Origin: a virus
DNA length: 34,154 nucleotides
Virus record (IMG/VR): IMGVR_UViG_3300027782_000209
Span: 1-34,154 of that record
Strand: one strand, 5' to 3'
Numbering within the stretch: position 1 is the first letter of the stretch; each line of letters begins with the position of its first letter. Position numbers and translations under genes: made by a program. Positions 7,813 to 17,200 of this stretch are shown here, in pieces. The notes under the pieces were generated by a model. It did not search any database and was not told the DNA's origin. It saw nothing but the letters and a program-made list of their open reading frames with translations.

Positions 7813-8727
7813 TTAAACACCAGCGGTTCCGAAAAGACCACGCGGGTCAGTCCAGCCCACAGTGTAACGCTCGGTTGCCTTGTAGCGCATGGAGTCGGTT
7901 TCAAAATCACCTTCCATAGACTTCTCAAGACCACGACGCATTAACAGCTTCATGCCTTCTGGCGCATCAGTCTGTACCCACCAAGCGGTGGACGAGGTGA
8001 TACGTGACAGATTAGCCTGACCTTTAGCCAACAGACCCATGCTCTTAACAGGGTTGATGTCGTTATCGGCAGTGCCGGTACGCAGAACAGACTTCAGCAA
8101 TACTTCAGCTTGGAACACGTTGCTTGGGCCTGCCACAATCTGAGTAGGCGTCAAACGGATACGCTTGCCGTTGTTGTCAACAGCGTTGCGGATCTGGATG
8201 AGGATCTGCTCAAGTGATGTTTGTGACAAGTTGGCAGCTGTGCTCAACTGATTGCTGAACGTGCCGCTAACAATCGGATGCGCAGTGCTGATCAGCGATA
8301 CGCCGTCACCACCAACATACGCACTGTTAAACGCACGGTTCAATACGTTAGCCGACAACGTTTCTTTCGTTTCGATCAAAGACTGCGCCAAGTGTTTGGA
8401 GTAGGTCTGACCGATACGGATATGATCGCCGTCTTCTACAAGCACTTTGGTCAAGCTGAACGCCAGACCGTATACTTTGTAGAGGTAACGTTGTAGGAAC
8501 AACACGCCGCCAGACTGGTAGCTTACAGCCATACCGTCGGGCAACTCAGGCGCCGCACCAAAACCATAAAGAACGGGTTCTTCATGATAGTTGCGTGGGA
8601 TGCCTTTCTGTTCTGTGAAGACTTGTTTCCACTCGTCTGCACGTTGGTTATAAACGCCATCAAATACTTCGTTGAGGATTGGCTCAACTATGGATCTGAA
8701 GTCCGTACTTCTCATTGGAGTAGCCAT
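7813..8727 (-). CDS. Major capsid protein
   Basis: The 304-residue protein has the look and place of an HK97-fold major head protein. The N-terminal helix is RSTDFRSIVEPILNEVFDGV, a beta-rich region follows around residues 50-100 (YLYKVYGLAFSLTKVLVEDG), a helix with TYSKHLAQSLIETKETLSANVLNRAF around 108-133, a GVSLISTAHPI segment near 143, and an axial-domain-like part with LTPTQIVAGPSNVFQAEVLL near 193-212. It resembles the gpT-type major head subunits in general layout. It lies in the head cluster downstream of portal, scaffold-like and co-chaperonin genes. Its start has a strong purine-rich site (AGGGGGGA), and a terminator hairpin follows it, as expected for a gene needed in high dose. 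No protease domain or N-terminal delta region is visible. Confidence 0.82.
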   Translation of the reverse strand: MATPMRSTDFRSIVEPILNEVFDGVYNQRADEWKQVFTEQKGIPRNYHEEPVLYGFGAAPELPDGMAVSYQSGGVLFLQRYLYKVYGLAFSLTKVLVEDGDHIRIGQTYSKHLAQSLIETKETLSANVLNRAFNSAYVGGDGVSLISTAHPIVSGTFSNQLSTAANLSQTSLEQILIQIRNAVDNNGKRIRLTPTQIVAGPSNVFQAEVLLKSVLRTGTADNDINPVKSMGLLAKGQANLSRITSSTAWWVQTDAPEGMKLLMRRGLEKSMEGDFETDSMRYKATERYTVGWTDPRGLFGTAGV

Positions 8728-8741
8728 GATTCAGTCCCCCC

Positions 8742-9341
8742 TTAAATGGCGTTAACAGGTGCTTTGTAGGCAGCTTCGTTCAAGCGAACGGTCATGCTTA
8801 CATAGGCATCAGTTAAAGAGTCGGTGACAAGGTACGCAGAGCCAGTGATCTGGAATTGACCAGAAGTAGCTACAAGCGCGGTTAGGTACGTGCTGCTGAT
8901 ACCGGTGGAGGTAGAACCGCCAGGGGAAGCCACACGCCAGTCAGCCTGTGCCCCAACATCAACCTGTACTGATGTGGTGCCTGGTGTTCCTGGGTTTGCG
9001 TACTGTACGTCGTACAAAGTTTCTGGGTCGTCGTACACATACGCAACAATTTCTGTGCCTGTGGTGGACGCGGGCCAAAAGGGTGAAATGGTAGGCTTGC
9101 CACTTGCGTCGTTGTACTCAACGCCAGCAAAGATACCCAGTAAAGTAATGCCATCTGTAGTGCCGGTACGTGTACCGTCAGATGAGCCGAGTTGAATGGT
9201 CCCGGTGCTTACTAGCTTAACGGGATCTCCAGAAAAGATTGTCGCAGCGTAACCTGTGGCAATCGTGTAGGCTTTCGGACGAATTTGTCCACTGTTGTGG
9301 AACGAAGGCCGAAAACCATATGGTGCGCTAGTCGTAGACAT
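8742..9341 (-). CDS. Capsid-associated protein, probable decoration or stabilization protein
   Basis: This 199-residue protein begins MSTTSAPYGFRPSFHNSG, an opening that recurs in capsid-cluster proteins of aquatic podovirus-like phages. The rest is beta-rich, with Gly, Ser and Thr loops around residues 130-150 (PGTTSVQVDVGAQADWRV). There is no catalytic motif or transmembrane segment. AGGAG stands about 7 nt before the ATG at 9341. It lies immediately upstream of the major capsid gene with a 14-nt gap and so is co-transcribed from the promoter at 9934-9962. Presence on the outside of the capsid is inferred from gene order, since genes next to the major capsid gene often encode decoration proteins. 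Confidence 0.62.
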   Translation of the reverse strand: MSTTSAPYGFRPSFHNSGQIRPKAYTIATGYAATIFSGDPVKLVSTGTIQLGSSDGTRTGTTDGITLLGIFAGVEYNDASGKPTISPFWPASTTGTEIVAYVYDDPETLYDVQYANPGTPGTTSVQVDVGAQADWRVASPGGSTSTGISSTYLTALVATSGQFQITGSAYLVTDSLTDAYVSMTVRLNEAAYKAPVNAI

Positions 9342-9373
9342 AGTGACTCCTAATGGTTGATTGAAAGATTCGG

Positions 9374-9904
9374 TCAGGAAAGATCGAAACGAGCTTCCCG
9401 GTTTTGTCCGATTTCCTTGTTACCATCTCCCATGTCAATCCGCGACTTAGACACTCGTGCTTGCTGCTCAAGAAACTCAGCCGTATCGGTAAGTTTCTCT
9501 TCTTCTCTCAAAGGAGCGTCGTGGTGAGCTTCCTTCATGTACTTCTGGTACAGAGACATTGGCAGCTTAAAAGCAAGCATCTCGTTCACCCCGATAAGTC
9601 CAGCCCAATCACCCGTCTTAAGGGTTGCGTATTCCCAGCCTGGAACATCCTCAGGCTTGATAGGCTCGTAGCCTAACCGGATCCGCATATGGATCGAATC
9701 ACGAGGGTTAGTCGTGGTCAGCCAGCACGCATGCCAGCCGGGAAGTTTTGGTAAGTCCGGTAAACTGGACTGAAAAAACTGTTGACGGAACATTTCAACC
9801 CGCTCGTCTTCGGTTACTTCGCGGTTCTGTGTAACTGCACGATCTGTCATCGTACGGCTGTCGCGTTTGTCTCCAGCGGATTTCTTTAATCTTTCGTCTG
9901 TCAT
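9374..9904 (-). CDS. Conserved phage protein in head cluster, function unknown
   Basis: The 176-residue protein is hydrophilic, with a charged N-terminal third (about 1-40) and a central folded-looking part with LPGWHACWLTTTNPRDSIHM and RIRLGYEPIKPEDVPGWEYA, a pattern I have seen in conserved hypothetical proteins of phage head modules. The C-terminal third is charged and probably helical (about 130-176). The start has AAGGAG 8 nt upstream, and a good promoter lies 30-58 nt upstream. It follows the scaffold-like gene and precedes the capsid genes. It could be a minor virion or assembly factor; I see no evidence for a specific activity. Confidence 0.6.
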   Translation of the reverse strand: MTDERLKKSAGDKRDSRTMTDRAVTQNREVTEDERVEMFRQQFFQSSLPDLPKLPGWHACWLTTTNPRDSIHMRIRLGYEPIKPEDVPGWEYATLKTGDWAGLIGVNEMLAFKLPMSLYQKYMKEAHHDAPLREEEKLTDTAEFLEQQARVSKSRIDMGDGNKEIGQNREARFDLS

Positions 9905-9933
9905 AACGTCGCTCCTTTTCAGCGATTAGAATT

Positions 9934-9962
9934 AGTATAGAGTTGCAAGCAGATAAATGCAA
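9934..9962 (-). promoter_or_regulatory. Sigma70-like promoter for the capsid genes
   Basis: On the minus strand TTGCAT (-35) and TATACT (-10) are separated by exactly 17 nt. Transcription would begin near 9927, leaving a leader of about 23 nt with an AAGGAG ribosome site for the gene starting at 9904. The same TTGCA[AT] and TATACT hexamers appear in the early promoters on the other strand. This would boost the capsid genes relative to the terminase and portal genes farther upstream. Confidence 0.6.
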
Positions 9963-9978
9963 ATACTTCAACTGTTTT

Positions 9979-10905
9979 TTAGACCCTGTTAGTTTTGTCG
10001 TACTCAGCGTATCGCTTGACGTACTTCATGCGTAACACCGGGTCGTCCCACACGCCAGCCTCTACCAGTGCCTGCTTACGCTCTGGGCTGATGTAGACCT
10101 CTTTGCGTGTCGATGCTGGGGCGTGCTCTCTGCCTGACCCTACCGCAGGACCGCCTCTCGCTACGCGCTCTTCTCGGTCTTCAGATTTGCCGTCAAACTT
10201 CTCAGGCAAGCGCCGTGCCGCACGTTTACGCAGCTCTGTCCAATACTCTTCAGTCTGGGGGTTGTAACCGTCTCTGCTCATCGCTTGGTCAATCGCAATC
10301 ACAATAGACGAGTCTTCGTCTCTGCCCTGTGAGTCGTACCAAGGATTTTCTTTGATGAACTCTTGAGCGTGACGCATAGTCCTGTCATCAATTGTCGATG
10401 GCTGGGCGGGAGGGACTGCCTGTTGCTTGGCGTACGAAAGTTGTTGCAGACGGGACTGTGCCTCGTCTCTGTATCGCATCGCCCTTGTCACGTCTTCGCC
10501 AACACCAGCATTTACCGCCTTAGCGATAACCTTCTCTGCTAGGTCAGCCTGATGCCTAGCCTGAGCAATACTGTTGTCCAACGCGCTTATGTCGCCCGCG
10601 TATGCCCTCTGCTCTTGGGCCGTCAGCCTGCGCTCAAGATCGTCGTTGCGTCCACGCAGGAAGTCTAGCTCGGTCTTGTCCCTCTTGATCGCTACGTCTC
10701 TGCGATCTTTACGGTCTGCTTTTTCTTTGCGGCGGCGCTCTCTGATGGCCTCTCGCTCTTTTTCATCTACAGCGCTTTCTTCTTCTGCGGCCGAGGCTAA
10801 CCGGTCATCTTCTTGATCTTCTTCTACAACCGGCATCTTACTTTTGTCTTCAACAATTACTATTTCGTCCTTGTCGTCGTCTGTCTCTTTTATTGTATTA
10901 GCCAT
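9979..10905 (-). CDS. Scaffold-like protein
   Basis: The 308-residue protein is highly charged, with an acidic N terminus (about 8-50), a basic, coiled-coil-prone helix with many Arg and Lys (about 50-100), further Ala/Gln-rich helices (about 105-165), and a more ordered segment near 180-235 with EFIKENPWYD, IAIDQAMSRDGYNP and TEEYWTELRKRAARRLPEKF. That segment is typical of a conserved phage family lying between portal and major capsid genes that is usually taken as the scaffold. A scaffolding protein guides procapsid assembly and leaves before maturation. Composition and position support the call; there is no catalytic signature. The start has AAGGAG 8 nt upstream. Confidence 0.65.
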   Translation of the reverse strand: MANTIKETDDDKDEIVIVEDKSKMPVVEEDQEDDRLASAAEEESAVDEKEREAIRERRRKEKADRKDRRDVAIKRDKTELDFLRGRNDDLERRLTAQEQRAYAGDISALDNSIAQARHQADLAEKVIAKAVNAGVGEDVTRAMRYRDEAQSRLQQLSYAKQQAVPPAQPSTIDDRTMRHAQEFIKENPWYDSQGRDEDSSIVIAIDQAMSRDGYNPQTEEYWTELRKRAARRLPEKFDGKSEDREERVARGGPAVGSGREHAPASTRKEVYISPERKQALVEAGVWDDPVLRMKYVKRYAEYDKTNRV

Positions 10906-10920
10906 GCGTCATCTCCTTTT

Positions 10921-11334
10921 TCAGATGAATGCCTTGATAGCTAATGGGTCGCCAAGGACTCGCCCAATAATATCAAGGTCGTTAAAGATTACGAACATTG
11001 CGGTAGAGTCTGTGTCAGGAATTCTAGATTCCCAACGGTCTCCGCCGTATTTAGGTACCCGAACAAATTGACCCGCAGCACACCACTCGCCTTCCGGCCA
11101 TGTGGTCATGTCATTGCGGTTCTTAAAGGCTAATGGTCCGACCTGCACAACCTTACCGACCTGTGTGTTCCACTTCTCGGTGTCTTGCGTGCCAAGGTCT
11201 AAGATAATACCCCCTGTGGATTTCTTTTTAGCTGTCCTTATCTGGATCAGAACGCGGCTACCGAAAGGCTGGATCCCTGCTTCTACAGCGGGAAAAGCCT
11301 CTGCAAGTGCGTCCTCATATGTCATTGTCGCCAT
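10921..11334 (-). CDS. GroES-like (Cpn10) phage co-chaperonin
   Basis: The 137-residue protein aligns by eye along the whole GroES core. IQPFGSRVLIQI (21-32) matches the first beta strand (IRPLHDRVIVKR in GroES). KKSTGGIIL (37-45) matches the mobile loop that docks onto GroEL (KSAGGIVL). VGKVVQVGP (59-67), GQFVRVPKYGG (88-98) and FVIFNDLDIIGRV (114-126) match the remaining strands. It is longer than host GroES (about 97 residues) by an N-terminal 20 residues and an insert around 68-87. T4 gp31 shows that phages can carry such proteins so that host GroEL folds their capsid protein. Its place between the portal and scaffold genes fits a role in head assembly. It could alternatively replace host GroES more generally. 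Confidence 0.85.
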   Translation of the reverse strand: MATMTYEDALAEAFPAVEAGIQPFGSRVLIQIRTAKKKSTGGIILDLGTQDTEKWNTQVGKVVQVGPLAFKNRNDMTTWPEGEWCAAGQFVRVPKYGGDRWESRIPDTDSTAMFVIFNDLDIIGRVLGDPLAIKAFI

Positions 11335-11512
11335 GTTGTTCCTCGTCTATGAGTTTTAATAGTACGTTTATTGCGGCTTCGTAGCCCGCAAACATTCCAA
11401 CACGATACCCGTACTCAAACGTATCGCGTGTCTGGGGTCGCGTCAAAGCCTCTACAGCAAAACTCTGCTGCTCAGCCTTGAGCTTATTCAGTAGCTTGGT
11501 CTCTAAGTTCAC
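11315..11512 (-). CDS. Small helical protein between portal and co-chaperonin, function unknown
   Basis: This 65-residue protein starts with GTG at 11512. The GTG overlaps the stop of the 45-residue gene before it (GTGA), and its own end overlaps the co-chaperonin start by 20 nt, so it is tightly coupled on both sides. The sequence is predominantly helical, with TFEYGYRVGMFAGYEAAINV in the middle and an acidic tail (LIDEEQHGDNDI). No known motif is recognised. Small proteins with an EYGYRxGxxxGY-type pattern occur in other phage head clusters. The Gly and aromatic spacing suggests a helix-packing or oligomerising peptide, but the function is unknown. Confidence 0.6.
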   Translation of the reverse strand: MNLETKLLNKLKAEQQSFAVEALTRPQTRDTFEYGYRVGMFAGYEAAINVLLKLIDEEQHGDNDI

Positions 11513-11646
11513 GCAGGTGTCTTAGGAGACTTAGGCGCTGATGGCAACGTCTGACCGGTGACTTTCTCGCCAGCCGCCATACGATGCTTCTGTTTAACGT
11601 CGCCGCCTTTCATTGAAACGGTGCCAGTCTTTGGTTTGTCTTTCAT
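11509..11646 (-). CDS. 45-residue basic peptide gene after the portal
   Basis: ATG at 11646 opens 45 codons ending in TGA at 11509. The peptide is Lys-, Gly- and Pro-rich (MKDKPKTGTVSMKGGDVKQK, then HRMAAGEKVTGQTLPSAPKS) and looks unstructured. GAGGA lies about 8 nt upstream, just after the portal stop codon, and the TGA overlaps the GTG start of the next gene. These features support translation although the peptide is short. I do not recognise the family. A DNA-binding or assembly peptide is possible but unproven. Confidence 0.55.
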   Translation of the reverse strand: MKDKPKTGTVSMKGGDVKQKHRMAAGEKVTGQTLPSAPKSPKTPA

Positions 11647-11656
11647 CGGTGTATCC

Positions 11657-14230
11657 TCATGGGTTGGGGTTAATGCCTGTGCCTGTGCTAAAACTTACTT
11701 TCTCTCCCGACGCGATCTCTGCCGCTGCAAGTAGCTTGGCGGTGTCGTTGTCGGCAGAGTTCATGCGCTCGCGTGACTCTAGCTCTGCCATAGTACGCTG
11801 GGCGTCTGCGCTCAGTCGTGCCTGCGCGATCTGCGCGTCCATGCTAATGGCTGCCTGATCTAACTGCATTTTAGCTTGGTCTAACTGTAGCCGTGCCTGA
11901 TCAAACTGTGCCTTCTGCTGGATCTTGGTCTGCTCTATCTGCGACTGCTGCTGCATCTTAGCCTGATCCATCTGTGTACGTGCCTGATCTTGTGCCGCTC
12001 TTTGTTGCAACGCTTGGCCCTGCAATTGTGAGTTCATCTGCGCAATCTGTAGGCTGCTGTCTTGCTGCACGGGCGCCTGTGGAGCGAACTGCTGGGCTGA
12101 CTGATCAATCTGCGCTAACTGCTGACCAAACGACCCTAGCTGGCTTTCAATGAACTGCTGTACCTGTAGCACAACATTCACCTGCGCTTGGGCCTCTTTC
12201 TCTATGAGACTCTGGCTCTGTGCCATGCTGATCGCGGTGTGGGCCTCTACCAAATAATAGTTCAACAGGTGATCACGCAAGTGTGTGGCCATCGGGTAAA
12301 GGTAGGTCTTTGCTATTGCAGGGTTTGACCCAAACAAGGGAGACTGCAGGAACGGTATGTGTACCATCATGTGTGCCATGTGGTCTTGCGCCGGCAACAC
12401 AAACACAGGACGCCCCATAGCCGCCGCGACGTTCTCGCTGACCGGGTCCATGTCGTCAGTCCCAGGCAGCGACACCAATACTTCGTCGCCAGGTATCTTC
12501 ATTACGCGCAGGAACATCTCCTCGACCTTCCTTGCGTCGTACAATTGCGGCGCGACCGCTGCCCTTTGAATGATCGCTTGGATCTGTGCAAAGCGCTGCG
12601 TCTCGCTGAATATAGAAGGATCGCTGACTGGGATGACGTCCATAGGACCGTCAAAGTCTGACGGCTCAATCTCAAGACCAGCATCGCACGCCTCTATGTC
12701 TTCCTCAGTAAGGTAGGCAGAGTTGATGCGGTGGATTACCTTCAAACATTTCGCCATCGAACTGTGCAGGCGCGAATGAATACTGCTGAACACGACCATG
12801 CCCTGCTCAATGAGGGCCAGCGTTGTCCCTACCGGTTGGTTAACACTCTGATCGCTCAGCCTCTCAAACGAGGTCTGCACCACGCCCTTGCCTGCCTCAA
12901 CTAAAAATCCAAGCAATTGAAACAAGACAGGGCTTGGCTGGTTGAACGGTATCGGCATCGCTATCTTGCGTATGTCGTCGACCAAAGCACCGCCCTCTAT
13001 CTCCGCAATCTCGGTCGGCTGTAGGTTCAGGGTTTGTCCGCCAGGCCCGCCTTTCAGCTTGAGCATGGTAGGGATGTTTTGGATGTGGGCAGAGTCAAGC
13101 AGGGCACGTAACGCGCCAGTAGCCGCACCGCTCAAACCACCGATCATGTGGGTAAGACCGATCGGGTAGGCGCCACGCCAAGGCACAAACGGGAACTCTA
13201 CGACCCAGTCCAGCTCTTTCTTCTGCGTGTCCTCTGGCTCCCAGTTACGGTACAGGCCCAACGCTTTACTGGTCGACTTGTCTATCGTGATGATGTACGG
13301 CTCTACCCCATCACCAAAATCAAAGTAGGTATATATCTCGAACATGGTACGCAGACCGTCCTCGTTGTAGCTCAGGTCTTTGCGTCCCTCAATCTTGTCG
13401 TTGGCTTGTGACGCCTTGCTGTACTCTGGGTCGTCTGGAGCGCCAAGGTCAACGTCGATGTACATGCCAGTCTTGATGCGCTTGTTGTACTCCATCTTGG
13501 TGATGTACTGGACGTGCGTCTTACGTTCTGCGGTGTAGAAGTTCGTCGCAGCGAACGGCAAATAAATATCGTCAATGGGCACAAACTCAGCGTTGGGCCT
13601 ACGGCGCTGTGCGTCCCACATCAGCTTCATGTACTGACCACCACCCAACGGCAGCTGCGTGCTCAACTGCTCAAGCTCGCCCCTGAACTCGGTCATCTGC
13701 TCGGTGATCTGCCAGTTCATAAAGTCGGCTTTTCGTTGCGCCTTCTCTAGCTTGCTCTTCTCTTGCTCGCCGTTTACTTTGCTCTTGACCGGACCATTAG
13801 GCGGAAATATCTCTTTCATAAACCGCGCAGAAAAGTCTACGCACGCCTCGACAAGCATCGGGTGGACGACCTTGTTGGCGCCTGTGAACTGGGCACCGCC
13901 TGGGGCATCGTCGCCCAAGCCTGTACGTCGCAAGCCCTCCTCGTACTGTTTGTCGCGCTTCTCACGAGCTTCCTTGTCACGCTCGATCTTTTCCAATAAG
14001 TCGGTGACAGACTCTTTGAGCATCGACTGGTCGACCTCGTCAACGATATTGGCGAAGTGCTCTAGCACGCTATGCTCGCCGTGCTTGTTTTCCTTTTCTT
14101 CGAGCGCAACCATAGCACCACCGTCTTCGGTGTCGGTAACGCCAGCCTCGTCTTCAGAGACCTCTACAGTCTCACCCTCAGAGTCCAACTCTTCTTTCTT
14201 CAAGAATTCTTCGTCTTTAGACTTAGCCAT
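11657..14230 (-). CDS. Portal protein, long form with C-terminal Gln-rich coiled coil
   Basis: The 857-residue protein is a portal of the P22/aquatic-podovirus type. An acidic N-terminal tail of about 55 residues is followed by a folded body with ANKVVHPMLVEACVDFSARF near 115-135, VPIDDIYLPFAATNFYTAER in the wing region near 215-235, and a helix-rich stem and crown containing TSFERLSDQSVNQPVGTTLA. The last 175 or so residues are a long Gln/Ala-rich coiled coil with heptad-like QAQLDQAKMQ units, equivalent to the barrel that extends into the capsid in some podoviruses. It forms the dodecameric DNA gate on which terminase docks. Its start overlaps the end of the polyvalent gene by 8 nt. Length and barrel fit a short-tailed phage. 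Confidence 0.85.
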   Translation of the reverse strand: MAKSKDEEFLKKEELDSEGETVEVSEDEAGVTDTEDGGAMVALEEKENKHGEHSVLEHFANIVDEVDQSMLKESVTDLLEKIERDKEAREKRDKQYEEGLRRTGLGDDAPGGAQFTGANKVVHPMLVEACVDFSARFMKEIFPPNGPVKSKVNGEQEKSKLEKAQRKADFMNWQITEQMTEFRGELEQLSTQLPLGGGQYMKLMWDAQRRRPNAEFVPIDDIYLPFAATNFYTAERKTHVQYITKMEYNKRIKTGMYIDVDLGAPDDPEYSKASQANDKIEGRKDLSYNEDGLRTMFEIYTYFDFGDGVEPYIITIDKSTSKALGLYRNWEPEDTQKKELDWVVEFPFVPWRGAYPIGLTHMIGGLSGAATGALRALLDSAHIQNIPTMLKLKGGPGGQTLNLQPTEIAEIEGGALVDDIRKIAMPIPFNQPSPVLFQLLGFLVEAGKGVVQTSFERLSDQSVNQPVGTTLALIEQGMVVFSSIHSRLHSSMAKCLKVIHRINSAYLTEEDIEACDAGLEIEPSDFDGPMDVIPVSDPSIFSETQRFAQIQAIIQRAAVAPQLYDARKVEEMFLRVMKIPGDEVLVSLPGTDDMDPVSENVAAAMGRPVFVLPAQDHMAHMMVHIPFLQSPLFGSNPAIAKTYLYPMATHLRDHLLNYYLVEAHTAISMAQSQSLIEKEAQAQVNVVLQVQQFIESQLGSFGQQLAQIDQSAQQFAPQAPVQQDSSLQIAQMNSQLQGQALQQRAAQDQARTQMDQAKMQQQSQIEQTKIQQKAQFDQARLQLDQAKMQLDQAAISMDAQIAQARLSADAQRTMAELESRERMNSADNDTAKLLAAAEIASGEKVSFSTGTGINPNP

Positions 14231-17200
14231 AATTTACTCGTGTGTCCTGATTATATTTGTCTAACATGTCCTGCAGGTCTTGCATTTCTACGTTGCCGCC
14301 GTGGCTGTATCCTTCGCGGATCAAATGACGGATGTACTTTTCCGTTAAGGCTTGGCTTGGTAATCCCTCACCTTCTACGCCCAGCGCAAGGTCGTAGTAG
14401 CCCGGACCCTTGCGGTCTGGGTTGGCCGCTTTGAAAGCACGGTGCCAATCTGGTAGGTAAACCTCAGTCGGCGTGGGGATCATATTAAAGCCCAAGTCTT
14501 CCCCGTGTAACAATGTTGGAAAGCCTGGATGTAGGTCTGGGCGGTACTCGGCCGTCCCGTCCAAACTGAACGTACGTGGACCAGCAGCATAAGTTGGCAC
14601 GTTGCCACCATACAAAGGATGCATCAACGTAGGTTCTGTCTCTCTGATCAAGATTTCACTTGGGTTGAAGATAGCACCGCCGCGTAGTTCCCCCCCAAGT
14701 GGAATGCCTCCTTTGCTTTTCGGCATGCCTTTACCCATCATTAGGTTGGCCAATACCGAACGCTTATCAAACGTATCTGCTAGCTGCCAAATCATCGGAT
14801 CTCTGATGTCTGCACCTTCTCCAAATACTAACGCAAGGTTGTGGTTTATTTTTGAGGCTAAGTCGTCAGACAAGTTGCCCTGCTTCATGGAACCCAAGAA
14901 GCCACGCATGAGCTTGTCAAATACAATTGGGTTGGTTTTAAGCTGGGTTCCAGAGCCGAGCATTGTTGTCCATGCTGTCTCTGGCGTGGTCAGGTTAGTC
15001 AAGCGACTTCCTGTACCTTTATCCATCACCCCCCAGACTATATCCTCATAACCTGGATCTACTTCGCTAATAGCTGGGAAATTTGCGCCGCCTATGTTGC
15101 CACCGCCCACACGGGTGCGGTCAGCTACCGTGGTCGTAGTGTTTTTGAACCCACGCTCCATCAGTTGCCCCAAAGCCTCTGATGCTTTGACCGGCTCTTG
15201 CGAACTAATTAGCTGAGCTGCTTTGCGTCCCGCATTTGCGCGGTCGGCAGCGGTATATAGGTTTTTAGGCACATCTTCAGCCGCTTCTTTCGCTAGCTTC
15301 TCTGCAAGCTCTTTAGGGTTGAAACCGCCTTTGCCAAAGCCTGGCGTCATCATGCTGCGCCTGACGTTGTCCGCTATCCTAGCCCGCTCGTCTGAAGGAC
15401 CGCGCTGCTCAGCGACCCACTGGGCCACCCTTTTGTCTGACTCACGGTCTATTGGATTGCCTATGTCGTCAAGCAATCCGCGCATGTCAGTGTCAGGCAC
15501 TTCATACTCAAGCTCAGGGCTGTACTTTTCGTACATTCTCATCAATCCTTCCATCGCAGGCGGGAACGCCATTCCGCCCGCTGTGCCAATCGCATAATTT
15601 AACGCTGTCGGCTCAATGGTTGGACCCAGATACTCAGGGATAGCCATAAGCGTTTTTTTAATGAAAGGCATTGCGCCCCCTAAAACTTGTGCGCCTTGGC
15701 GGACCTTGTTAGCCGCGGACAGCGGGACCAGCGGTATCTGTCCAAGCATTTCGCCTAGAGTCAGACCAGTCTTGTTCACAAACCCCATGTCGTTGCGTGC
15801 GGGAAGAGCATAGTGATCAAGAGCACGCTGCAAGCCTGTGTCGTACGCGTCTGACCCCGCGTCTGCCATTGGATACTCGGGACCGCCAAAGAGTTGGGCG
15901 TAGCTTGCTAAACCCAGAGCGCTGTTGGCTATGCCGGGCGCAGTGTAGCTGTGCATGTTACCCTCGTCGTCTGTCCATTGGACCTCTTCTGGCAATACCT
16001 GAGCGTCTATCCCAGCCCTCATCGCATAGAACGGGTCTAGCATGTTGTCCAGAACATCAATACCGGTCTTGCTGCGCTTCTGGGAGTCGTAAATGTCTGG
16101 CGCCGGTTCGTCTTTTAAGTCTTTCATGGCACGGCCTCCTTCGGCGTAGCCCTCTACTGGAGGTTTTTGGAACAATCGCTCAACTTGAGCGTTTATACGT
16201 TCACGTTCGTCAAGCCTTGGCATAAATTGTTGGATCATGTTTTTGGATTGGCGAACAGTCATATACGCGGGGATTTTTTCTTCTCTCTGGCTAGCGTTTT
16301 GTCTTGCCCGACGCACAGCCTCAAGATACACAGCGTCTGACCCACCAACATTTGCAGGATCATAGTTCAACGATCCCCGTAGGGGCTCATATTTCATGTG
16401 GTTGAGTTTAAAATATTTCTCCCAATCATTTGTCGGTATCATGTCTATCGCGTCCATGCCATCAACAGCCCCATTATGTGTCCAGTCATTGGACCCCGCA
16501 AAGTCTTGCATGTAGCCCTTGATCTGATTCTTGTAATTTGGATCTTTTTTCATCCAGTCAGAAACATACTGGCTGTCAAAATCGTTAGCGAGTGGCTGCA
16601 TTGACGTTATATTTTTATTTCTTTCCCAATCGTGCGGGTCTCCCTCAAAAGTGGAAACTTGCGCGTGCGGTCTTCCTTCGGGGTCTAGCAGCGCATACAG
16701 ATGGTCTCCTCTTGCGTAATTGCTATAGCCTTTCGCTTGGTCCTCTTGCTGCGTGCACCAGCCCCCCTTGCAGCCTAAGTCCATAACCGACTTTAGTCCC
16801 TCCGGCTCTCTAGCGTTTGGCAGCTTGACCCACTTGTATCCAGAGTCGTACTCCTTGAACGGGTTTAACATCAGCCTCTGACTGGCCGCTTGTGCCTGTG
16901 CCTTGTCCCACTGATTGACCTTGCCCACAAGTTTTGACGCCTGCAGCACGGACATACGTTGCAATGACTCAGGGTTGAGACGCAGCTCATTAGGCAGGCC
17001 AGAGTCTGGCGTAATAGTTCTGCGTAGCGTATTTATCAAGTGAGGAAATGCGCCATAGTGTGGATTAAAATCATAAAACAATTCCATGTCTCTTGGTTTT
17101 CCTGTGAGCCACGGATTTGCCTTGTACACGTCGTCGATGCGTAGTCCAGTAGTTCTATATCCCGCTGTTGGGGAATGAATCAAATCGCGTGTCGTTGACC

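Noticed and set aside
13659-14264. Plus-strand 201-codon open frame opposite the portal N terminus
   Set aside because: Antisense of the portal gene. The Ser-rich composition is what the reverse strand of an acidic, Lys/Glu-rich gene gives. No ribosome site or family resemblance.
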